Shown in pieces: positions 56,960 through 64,000 of a DNA stretch of 64,000 nt. The notes under the pieces are model-generated. The model was not told where the DNA came from. It did not search any database and saw only the letters and a list, made by a program, of their open reading frames with translations. The stretch is from Nothopassalora personata (taxonomy: Eukaryota; Ascomycota; Dothideomycetes; Mycosphaerellales; Mycosphaerellaceae): positions 7,192,001 through 7,256,000 of the forward strand of contig CM066287.1 in the NCBI GenBank assembly GCA_033816765.1. Reading direction: 5' to 3'. A program made the translations under genes and the position numbers. The first letter of the stretch is position 1; every line of letters begins with the position of its first letter.

Positions 56960-57319
56960 TCAATCATAACGACTCATACTGCTCCTCACCCGCATCTTGG
57001 CCTCTCTCTCAAACATCCAGCCCATTTTGCCCAGTAGCTGTCTCAGCGGCAGCTTCCTGTACTCGACCCATCTGCACAGTGAGTCTGGTATGCTCCCCAG
57101 GCCTAAATCACCAGCCTCGCAATCCCTTAAGATTCCCTCGGCCACAACTCGATATGGTGGTGAACTCGGTTTCTTGGAGTATCTTACACGAAAGCATTCC
57201 TCGATCTTGTCGCCAGCCGAGGTGGAGGCATCATCAGCATCTTCTTTTTGAAGAACCCATTGTGGTATCGCCCCAACGCCTCGCTAAAGTACCATGACAA
57301 CGCATCTTCCACCCTAAGC
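56960..57319 (-). pseudogene. unidentified decayed gene fragment between LUC7 and KRS1
   Basis: Directly after the LUC7 stop, the minus strand reads ELRVEDALSWYFSEALGRYHNGFFKK in one frame. Another frame then continues EDADDASTSAGDKIEECFRVRY...PYRVVAEGILRDCEAGDLG...RWVEYRKLPLRQLLGKMGWMFEREAKMR to a TGA at 56960. The frame change falls in an A5 run near 57244-57250. The second part is open for 108 codons (57283-56960). Composition looks like a genuine folded protein, but there is no ATG start and no family I recognise. An alternative 3' exon set of LUC7 is the other possibility. The plus strand is less protein-like here. Confidence 0.4.
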
Positions 57320-58219
57320 TCACCATCTCTGCCCAAACCCACCTCCTCGTCCGCCTCCGAAGCCACCTCGACCTCGTCCGCCGTAGCCACCGCCGCCTCT
57401 TCCTCCATAACCTCCTCCGCCGCCGCCATAGCCTCTGCCACCATAACCACCGCCGTAACCATCATCATCTCTGTCGTAAGACGACTCTTCTCTTCTTGGC
57501 GGTTGACGTCCCTTCAACTCCTTGCTCAATCGCTCATGCTCCTTCCTCATCTGTGCGTAGCCCAGATGCATCTTTCCGAAGAAGTGGTCCGCCAATCGTC
57601 TGTCGTTGTCCAGCCGGCTGAGATATGCACCACACACATCGCACACCTGCAGCTTTTGGTGTCCTGACGGTCCAGAGGTATCGCTGAGACTCTTAAGCTC
57701 ACGCTCTCTCTCTTCCTTCTGCACCTTCTTGAGCTTGAGGTTGTGAAACTCTTGCACGGCCAGGTTCACTGCGCCTTGCTCGCTCATGATTTCAACTTCT
57801 GTGATACCCGCCTCGATCGTCCGTGACAGGTCTCCGATTTGTTTTAGCAGTGTGTTGGTCTGCCGAATCTCATCTGGTGTCTTCTCCAATCTCCTCTGGG
57901 CTGTGTCAATTCGCCGGTCGCACTCGTTGACGTATTTGCCGATATCTCGCTGGTAGTCGAACTCGAAGCCCCACTCGCGTTTCTTCTCGTCTGATGCTGC
58001 GACATATTCTTCCCTAAGGTTCGGTAGGTGGGTCTTATCACACTGTCCCAAGTCCTGTTTGGTGTTTGTGAAGAGATCGTGCGGGCATCCACCGCAGAGG
58101 AATGAGCGGCAGACTTTCGGATCGGTGATGGTGAGGACGGGTGCTTTGTGAGCTGTTGGACCTGCGAGGAGCTGGTCGCCCATGAGCTGCTCGAGCAGCT
58201 TGCGCTGTTCGGCCGCCAT
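57320..58219 (-). CDS. LUC7: U1 snRNP-associated splicing factor Luc7
   Basis: Single exon, 299 aa, from the ATG at 58219 (MAAEQRKLLEQLMGDQLL). The open frame runs further upstream, but that part is the repeat-rich 5' UTR. The first zinc finger is CCCH-type (VCRSFLCGGCPHDLFTNTKQDLGQCDKTH). A coiled coil follows (about 100-190), then the second C2H2 finger LQVCDVCGAYLSRLDNDRRLADHFFGKMHLGY. The C-terminus is Arg/Gly-rich (GGYGGRGRGGFGGGRGGG) in place of the RS tail of animals. Luc7 stabilises the U1 snRNA pairing with the 5' splice site and influences splice-site choice. The 5' UTR carries a minisatellite. Confidence 0.95.
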   Translation of the reverse strand: MAAEQRKLLEQLMGDQLLAGPTAHKAPVLTITDPKVCRSFLCGGCPHDLFTNTKQDLGQCDKTHLPNLREEYVAASDEKKREWGFEFDYQRDIGKYVNECDRRIDTAQRRLEKTPDEIRQTNTLLKQIGDLSRTIEAGITEVEIMSEQGAVNLAVQEFHNLKLKKVQKEERERELKSLSDTSGPSGHQKLQVCDVCGAYLSRLDNDRRLADHFFGKMHLGYAQMRKEHERLSKELKGRQPPRREESSYDRDDDGYGGGYGGRGYGGGGGGYGGRGGGGYGGRGRGGFGGGRGGGFGQRW

Positions 58220-58220
58220 G

Positions 58221-58298
58221 GTTGCTGTGTAGTTGCTGTGTAGTTGCTGTGGTGTTGAGTAGTTGCTGTAGGTGCTGTGTAGTTGCTGTGGTGTTGAG
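58221..58298. repeat. minisatellite TAGTTGCTGTG in the LUC7 5' leader
   Basis: About seven imperfect copies of a unit around tagttgctgtg, some with ggtgttgag spacers, begin two bases upstream of the LUC7 ATG. On the transcript strand it is CAACTA/CAGCA-rich. It lengthens the apparent open frame (HSNYSTPQQL repeats) without being conserved protein. Confidence 0.85.
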
Positions 58299-58567
58299 AC
58301 AGCTGTGGTGATCGGCCTTGACACACCGCGCGAAAGAGTTCGAGGCAAGGCGTCGGCGATCTCTTGAACTCTCGAAGGCGTGCGCTAGCTCGGTTCGTAT
58401 TCCGAGGCTGATTAACAATCCCTGTCGTTAGACGCACTGCATAGCATAGCGCAGTAGTGCTTCGCGTCGGCACTATGCAGTGCTTAGCCTCATCGCTACT
58501 CTGTTCAGCATGTTGCTGTTCTTCTGCTCAGTCCTTCGGTGCTTCTGCCATAATCCCGGCGGCGAGC

Positions 58568-59842
58568 ATGCGTCTGCTCTGGATTGACACAGAAGAGCTC
58601 GAGCTCGTGACCTTCAACGACGGGGTGGAAGCGCCGGAAGATGCTATTCTATCACATACCTGGATGAAAATAGAGATGAAGTATCCTACGCGGATATGGA
58701 AAGGTCTGTTGACACCAAAACGAAGCCGGGAAGGGAAAAGGTCGATTGCGCGCGGGACGAAGCCAGGTGCGCTGGCTATGATTATGTCTGGATTGATACT
58801 TGCGCTGTGTAGACCAGTCGAGCAGTGCTGAGCTAGCCGAAGCTATCAATTCGATGTGCAAGTGGTATCGGACCGCAGCCATGTGTTATGTCTATTTGGC
58901 CGATTAGCCGGATCAGGAACACTGTGTATGCCACCACGATGTGGAAGACGCCTTCGACACAAACGGAAGGATAACCCATCCTTTGCGCCACAGTCATCGC
59001 TGCTCTACGGCGGGCGAGATGGCTCACACGTGACTGGACGCTACAGGAACTTATCGCGCCACATAGACTTCTGTTCTTTGCCGATGACTGGCAAAAGCCT
59101 TTTGCGGAACTCCTTTCTTGTGGCCATCGCGATGAAACGATAGCACGCTCAAGTCAGTTCTCCGGAGTTATTGCGGATATCACCGGCGTACAGGAAGAGG
59201 CTTTGCTTGGTAACGGCTCTCTCGAGAAGTACAGTTTTGCACAACGCATGTCATGGGCGGCCTCGCGCACTACCACACGAGGGCAAGGCCAACGCACTCA
59301 TTGATGGCCATTTCAGCGTGAAAATGCCAATTCTGCATGGTGAAGGCCCTAAAGCGTTTGAACGATTGCAGCTCGAGATAATCCGAACTTCATCTGACCA
59401 GACGATCTTCGCCTGGGAGGACCAACGCAGATCTGACCTCTATATACACAATCTCCTGGCACGAAGTCCACGCGGTATCAAGGGCACTCATGCCCTATTG
59501 CGCGTACCCGATGACGAGTGCGGTGGACATGAAGTCACTAGTAAAGGTATAAGGATACGCTTGCCGGTCTTCGCACATCCGAATAGAAGATTGAACAGTG
59601 AACGGCTGTTTTATGGTGTTTTGACCTGTCGTGACGCGGCAAATATCACGAAAGCAACCACAAGTTGGACTAGAGCATACCAGAACGAACCATGCTACAG
59701 GTGCCGCACAACGTTCTTTACTGGCACAGCTCAGCTCTTGTCCAAGACCATAGCTTGCGCTCGAAGCAGCGTGTCTGCTTCATTCCTTCCCGCTGTAACT
59801 GGAGGTGGGCTGCAGTGTTGCGTCTCGTGGACAGAGTCGTGA
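58568..59842 (+). pseudogene. HET-domain (heterokaryon incompatibility) pseudogene 2
   Basis: Family motifs are found in order across different frames. MRLLWIDTEELELVTF...AILSHTW starts at 58568. A shifted frame continues ERSVDTKTKPGREKVD and YDYVWIDTCAV before a TAG. Another carries DQSSSAELAEAINSMCKWYRTAAMCYVYLAD before TAG. WTLQELIAPHRLLFFADDW follows near 59036, then KYSFAQRMSWAASRTTTR. A last open frame has MPILHGEGPKAFERLQLEIIRTSSDQTIFAWE to the stop at 59842. At least four frameshifts or stops break it. It differs clearly from pseudogene 1, so the two are independent members and not a recent duplication. Confidence 0.88.
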
Positions 59843-60226
59843 GGCATAGGCTAGCCGGTGTGCCGATGTACCAGTCGCATGATTGAACGCGCCGTGACGC
59901 GTGTAGTGGACGTTCAGCGAACGAGAAGTGCTCGGTGAAGATCGGCAACGCATGCGTACGGCACAGCAAGTCACTTTGTATCTGTCATGGTGGGAAGCTC
60001 ACTAGCCGGCTCCTGAAATCATGGGCCACGACCTCATTCATCACAAACTGACACTCTGGGTCGGACCTTGAACTCAACCACTTTGCAAAACGTACCAGAA
60101 AACTCTATCTCTATATCTTCTGCTGGACTCCCAGCGTCCACCAATCTTACGAACGACTTCCATCTACAGAAAAGCCAGAGACCACCCATCCTCGTCTACA
60201 CGACGGTCCCCAAGGCCATGCACTTC
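59843..60226. other. intergenic after HET pseudogene 2
   Basis: About 380 bp; degraded continuation of the HET pseudogene on the left. Nothing else recognised. Confidence 0.4.
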
Positions 60227-60448
60227 TCAACGACGACTTCCAATTTTCTTCCGTCCTCCAGTCCTGCTCCTCGGCACAAGCGGCTCCGGCTCCTCGTAGC
60301 AGTGCGAGCAGTCCTTATCCATCTTGACCGTAGCCCAAATCTCTCCGCGACCGCAAGGCTTCTGGATCAGAGCTGATTGCGGGCAGAAGGCCGCGAACAC
60401 GGTCTTGGTGTGGCCGCATGGGTGAGTGTGGGCGTAGTATTTGCACAT
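60227..60448 (-). CDS. small cysteine/histidine-rich protein, unknown
   Basis: 73 aa from an ATG with good context (CCATCATGTG). The sequence starts MCKYYAHTHPCGHTKTVFAAFCP and continues KPCGRGEIWATVKMDKDCSHC, with six Cys and several His spaced as in a single zinc-binding module, then a basic Arg/Lys tail. Similar short fungal proteins exist in my recollection, but without function. It is too short for firm calling, yet the Cys/His pattern and lack of a signal peptide favour a real intracellular protein. Confidence 0.6.
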   Translation of the reverse strand: MCKYYAHTHPCGHTKTVFAAFCPQSALIQKPCGRGEIWATVKMDKDCSHCYEEPEPLVPRSRTGGRKKIGSRR

Positions 60449-60534
60449 GATGGCGGTGATTGTTGGTTTAGATGTGGTGCTGGGAGAGAATCAGTTGGCA
60501 TGACTTAGGGAGGGAGGGAGGGGTGGGTTATGGC

Positions 60535-61111
60535 TCACTTTTGGCTTTTGAAGGAGCAGGCGATCTTGCCGGTCTTTGAGAAGGTAAGGCTGAGGGAAGT
60601 GAACGGCTGAGATGGTTTAGGTGATTGGAGTTGATAGTTGCTGATGTTGCCGTCACTGTTGAGGTTGTGGTCTTCGAAGAGTGCTGAATGCTCTGAAAGT
60701 GTTGGGTTGGACGACTGGTGCTTTGCTGTCTTGGTTGTGTTGCTCTGCATGATATCCTCCTCATACTTATACCGCATCATATCGAAGTCTTCCCTCGGTG
60801 CAATTGCTACTCCATTCCAATCTCTCGACCCGTCCAGCACGCCGAGACGCACCTCCCGTCGTACTAATTGTCCTTTCTTAAGGCCAAAGTTGACATATAC
60901 CACCTCTCCTGTTCTGCACTCTCCCGTGCGGAACCCCGGCTGAGACACCTCTACCACCGGCGATTGTAGTTCCTATCCTTACTCATCCAATCAGATCATT
61001 CACAACCATTCCAAACGCATCCCATCTCCAACCTGCCGGGAATCTGTATCTTGGTACTGCCCTTTCAGTAAACTGTTTGTCCATATCACCAGCGCGGGAA
61101 GCTGCATTCAT
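60535..61111 (-). CDS. hypothetical gene, structure uncertain, possibly decaying
   Basis: An ATG at 61111 opens MNAASRAGDMDKQFTERAVPRYRFPAGWRWDAFGMVVNDLIG before a TGA at 60984-60986 that is followed directly by a GTAAGG donor. A second open stretch reads PGFRTGECRTGEVVYVNFGLKKGQLVRREVRLGVLDGSRDWNGVAIAPREDFDMMRYKYEED and then low complexity to a stop at 60535. Joining GTAAGG to the CTCAG acceptor (43-nt intron) keeps frame but leaves the TGA in place. Other splices need weak sites. It is likely a real or recently damaged gene of unknown function. Confidence 0.4.
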
Positions 61112-61798
61112 TGGGTCACGAAGAACGGAAGCGTGCACCGGATCTATGGTCCACAACGTGGGACATCAAGCTCCTGCTTCAGGCCGAGGATTGGTGATAT
61201 CCGAGGGAGTGACTGCGTGCATTTGTCCTGTAGGGCTGAGACGAATGGCCTGACAAATAAGGCCGAGGCCGAGGGCGAAGATAGAAGGTGCTTGATGCCG
61301 GAGGTGCACAGGGAGACAGTTAAAGGTGTGTGCAGCGTGATGAGACAATCGATCGATGGTATTTGTGGTACGGTCAGTGGTCTAGATTTGGGTGGCGCTG
61401 TCGTAAGCTGGTGCTGTCATGACGGAGTTGTCATACTGCTATGGAACAAACTTCTATCCCGTGGAACTCGCTGGTGTTGACTGGGCACAGCTTGGCGGAG
61501 ACGATTTGAGGACTACCCGTTGATATAGTGCTCATGGAGCACAGTATGTCGGCAGTTGTCTGGAAGACGCGTTCTTGCTGCTAGCATACCCGATTGCTGA
61601 GTGATTGGGCAGAGTCTTGATGATCCCGCTTGCTGGACCGCCTGTGCCACGGACTGTCGTACATTACATCTGTTCATAGCTGGACAGAGGCTCAGCGATG
61701 CGGGTGTGGCTATCCACGCAGAACGACCAGCAGCCTGCAACGATTACATGCAAGCCGAGTATCTCTCCAACACTCAGAGTTGTGCCATCATGCGCACT
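61112..61798. other. intergenic, no gene recognised
   Basis: About 690 bp. Short ORFs on the plus strand (for example 61133-61480) lack recognisable features. Confidence 0.4.
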
Positions 61799-62188
61799 CT
61801 ACCCTCGTCCCTTTCCCCCTCCACCCACACGGGCCACCTCCTCCCCTCTCCATCCCCACGATTTCCTCTCCATCTCAACCCTCTCATCCAACTCCAAATC
61901 CCTCTCCAACTTCGCCTCAGGTATGGGAATATCGCCCAAGCCATACTGTGAAGGATGCCTCCCAGCATTACCCGGCGTCCCAATTCCAGGCATCACGTTT
62001 AGTGCCGGTCTACTCTGAATCTGGCTTGCCTTCTGTGCCTCGACCGCTTGGCGATATCGCTGCTCATACCTCTCATCGTAATCGTCGTATTGGTTCGTGA
62101 CTTCGGCTGTGCTATAGTTGTGTTTGTCTTTCGAGGAGAAGGGCTTAGATCCTTTGCGGATTGAGAGCCTTTTGAGGAGGGATGTCAT
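61799..62188 (-). CDS. small basic hypothetical protein
   Basis: 129 aa from the ATG at 62188 (MTSLLKRLSIRKGSKPFSSKDK). The frame extends upstream only through low-complexity His/Ser/Thr sequence. The N-terminus is basic and amphipathic. The middle has YDDYDERYEQRYRQAVEAQKASQ, likely a helix, and RPALNVMPGIGTPGNAGRHPSQYGLGDIPIPEAKLE, which looks conserved. The C-terminal end is Gly/Arg-rich. I do not recognise the family. Confidence 0.6.
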   Translation of the reverse strand: MTSLLKRLSIRKGSKPFSSKDKHNYSTAEVTNQYDDYDERYEQRYRQAVEAQKASQIQSRPALNVMPGIGTPGNAGRHPSQYGLGDIPIPEAKLERDLELDERVEMERKSWGWRGEEVARVGGGGKGRG

Positions 62189-62887
62189 TGTTGTAGTGGA
62201 AGTTGTGGTGGAGGAACTTGGCGGACGTCGTGGAGGGCTGTGATTGGAAGGTACAGAGGGAGGCTGATGATGATGATGTTGACGATGACGATGATGATGA
62301 TAGAGAGGGATGTAGTCAATAGGGAACCTACCGCGGATACCTCGTGTTTGTATACATCTATTCCCAAGAGCTGACGTCGACGTCAACGCCAGCGGTCGAT
62401 ACCGATCTGCTTGCGTGGCCGTCTCAGCCGGAGGTGGATGGATGATGTGCCTCCATGGAACTTTAATCGGACAGCGGGCCGACCGACAATCAACCATGTT
62501 TCAGCCGCTTGGCACGAGAATATCACGACGACATATAAAGAAGAGGACGAGAAAGCAATGCTAGGAGTGCTTATTGATCCGCTGTAATGGGATATCATGC
62601 TGTATGATCATGGTCCTTGCTCTGACCAATTTCCCCATTGTCGATCTCTGCCGAAAAGCCTCATGCTCATCGCGACTGGCTCGAGTGAGTCTATCAATGA
62701 CCCCGAAACTCCCTCGCTGTGCAATGAATGGATAAGAATCTATGCCACTATACATCTTCGAAGCCATCCAAATGCTTCTTGGGTATTGAGCACTGGCGTC
62801 AGATCATGGTGCTGTCGCATGGTCTTGGAAGTGAGTTGGCGTTTGTCAACGCCACGGGAAATGTTCAAAAGTGTCTGAGGATATGCT
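62189..62887. other. intergenic before the Ca2+-ATPase 3' end
   Basis: About 700 bp. It contains a GAT/GAC-rich trinucleotide run near 62262-62302 just upstream of the small basic protein (its 5' leader). No other gene recognised. Confidence 0.4.
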
Positions 62888-64000
62888 TCAAGGCGTGGTG
62901 TCATCCTTCTGCCCTTGAGCCGAGCTTGGCTCGCCCGCAAAAGGACCCTTTCCGAATGCTGGTGTCGTGTTTGTAGCCTGACTTGGTGGCTGGCGGCCAG
63001 CTGCTTCCACAGGATCTTCCTTGATGAGGAGTTTGTCCTTCTTGTCGGTGTCGGGGTGAGGATCAAGCCGGTACTCACGGGACAAGTTGCTAGCTGATCG
63101 CTCGCGAGCGAATCGCAGGCTTTCGGCATCACCTTCCCTCCTCTCGACTGGTGACCAGCCTCCGGCGATAGAGCCGCCAATAATACCGGCCATTGCAATA
63201 CCGGCCAGAGCGGAGTTGCTCCTTGATCGACCTCTACGTCGTGAATCTGGCGTCAGTGGTGCTGGTGAGTGACCAGTATCATCTGTTTCAGCCTCGTTGT
63301 TAGGCGTGCGAGGCAAACTAGAGCTCGCACGACTGCGGCTGGGACTCCTGCTGTGCATGAACGCCTCCTTGGGATGGGTCAGCGTGAACTTGAGACTGTT
63401 GATGCGGCCGCCCTTGTACTTCTTCAGCCATGCAAGCTCATCTTTGATATCATAGAGTGCCTGGTTGAACTCGAGTGGGTTCTCTTCGTCGGTGACGACT
63501 ATTCTGTTCTCCCGCCTCTTACGCAGATAGTCCTTGATAAATGGTGGCACAACAGCGGCAGCGAGCTCGTCGGGTACCAGACGAACAATGACACCAATCG
63601 GCAGTGAAAGAGCACCGAGTACCAGAGCGATACCCCACTGGGATGCGGTCTGTCGCTCTGCTTGGAATGCTGCCCAGCCACCGACAAAGATGATCAGAAC
63701 TTGGCCGCCAATCATGACCATGAAGATGCCCACGAAGAACAGATTGCGCTGAATGCCTTCGAACACGTTGAAACGGTTGTCCAAGCGACGATTGTTCAGA
63801 GCGTTGAAGATTTGCATCCAGGTAAAAGTATTGAAAACAAGTGTCTGCAGCTGTCTCTGCTTTTTCTCATCGTCCGATGGGTAGTTCAGAATGGAAGAGC
63901 CAGCGAAGTACAAAACCAAGGTGACCACGAGTTGGTAGATAGCTTGTCCAATTATCATCTTCCACATGGAGACAGAGAAGAGTGGTGCGGACTTTGGATC
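62888..64000 (-). CDS. P-type Ca2+-ATPase, plasma-membrane/vacuolar type (PMCA/Pmc1-like), C-terminal part
   Basis: The frame is open to the right edge, so the N-terminus lies outside. Visible are the last transmembrane segments: MWKMIIGQAIYQLVVTLVLYFAG, then LVFNTFTWMQIFNALNNRRLD (the conserved FNTFxxxQxFNxxNxR of type IIB pumps), FFVGIFMVMIGGQVLIIFVGG and WGIALVLGALSLPIGVIVRLVPD. A cytosolic tail of about 200 residues with Ser/Arg-rich stretches follows. Type IIB pumps export Ca2+ or load the vacuole and are often regulated through such tails. A hydrophobic Ala/Gly stretch near the end (NSALAGIAMAGIIGGSIAGG) is odd for a cytosolic tail. The first ATG here is internal, not the start. Confidence 0.93.
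   Translation of the reverse strand, partial: DPKSAPLFSVSMWKMIIGQAIYQLVVTLVLYFAGSSILNYPSDDEKKQRQLQTLVFNTFTWMQIFNALNNRRLDNRFNVFEGIQRNLFFVGIFMVMIGGQVLIIFVGGWAAFQAERQTASQWGIALVLGALSLPIGVIVRLVPDELAAAVVPPFIKDYLRKRRENRIVVTDEENPLEFNQALYDIKDELAWLKKYKGGRINSLKFTLTHPKEAFMHSRSPSRSRASSSLPRTPNNEAETDDTGHSPAPLTPDSRRRGRSRSNSALAGIAMAGIIGGSIAGGWSPVERREGDAESLRFARERSASNLSREYRLDPHPDTDKKDKLLIKEDPVEAAGRQPPSQATNTTPAFGKGPFAGEPSSAQGQKDDTTP

Noticed and set aside
13193..59842. The two HET relics as a recent segmental duplication
   Set aside because: Their sequences differ throughout apart from family motifs, and flanking genes are not duplicated.
1..64000. tRNA, rRNA, CRISPR or transposon
   Set aside because: No B-box-like GGTTCGAATCC with matching acceptor stems was found by eye, no repeat-spacer array, and no transposase or reverse transcriptase motif; a covariance-model search would be decisive for tRNA.

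Overview
The window reads as nuclear DNA of a filamentous ascomycete (Pezizomycotina). A Dothideomycete is my best guess, but I infer this only from gene content. The evidence is many short GT-AG introns (about 47-150 nt) with CTRAC-like branch points, intronless long ORFs, HET-domain incompatibility sequences, a fungal HapB/NF-YA subunit, fungal-specific families (mpaB-like/DUF2236, DUF2985, Afi1) and very dense gene packing on both strands. It is a chromosomal housekeeping region with small decayed or fast-evolving patches. I see no transposon, CRISPR array, rRNA or convincing tRNA.

Layout from left to right. 1-12 kb: ER/Golgi-type glutaredoxin, ribosome recycling ATPase Rli1 (ABCE1), chromatin remodeller Chd1 and spliceosomal Lsm8. 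12-20 kb: an accessory-looking stretch with a small secreted ORF whose exons do not join in frame, a HET-domain pseudogene, an mpaB-family oxygenase, an AFG1/ZapE-like ATPase and an acyl-CoA dehydrogenase. 20-22 kb is a gene-poor gap. 22-33 kb: HapB, mitoribosomal mL54, an unknown multi-exon protein, SEACAT/GATOR2 subunit Sea4, an alpha/beta hydrolase and rRNA-processing Efg1. 33-44 kb: Afi1, a myosin regulatory light chain-like protein, a class II-type sirtuin, an unknown protein with an N-myristoylation signal, and a DUF2985 gene interrupted by stops. 44-57 kb: Clu1, a TPR/J-domain co-chaperone, an Ohr/OsmC peroxidase, a small secreted cysteine protein and lysyl-tRNA synthetase. 57-64 kb: a decayed gene fragment, Luc7, a second HET pseudogene, three small unknown genes and the C-terminal part of a P-type Ca2+-ATPase running off the right edge.

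There is no operon-like logic. Neighbours are unrelated, often divergent pairs sharing 200-650 bp promoters (Rli1/Chd1, AFG1-like/acyl-CoA dehydrogenase, Sea4/hydrolase, Afi1/myosin light chain) or convergent pairs with about 100-400 bp between stops. One loose theme is translation and RNA: Rli1, Lsm8, mL54, Efg1, Clu1, KRS1 and Luc7. I did not find a convincing new biological system. The points most worth checking are coding-like sequence just downstream of RLI1 and LUC7 stop codons, two HET relics, nonsense codons in an otherwise intact DUF2985 gene, and two candidate GC-AG introns. ORFs that begin at non-ATG codons were re-started at the first credible ATG.
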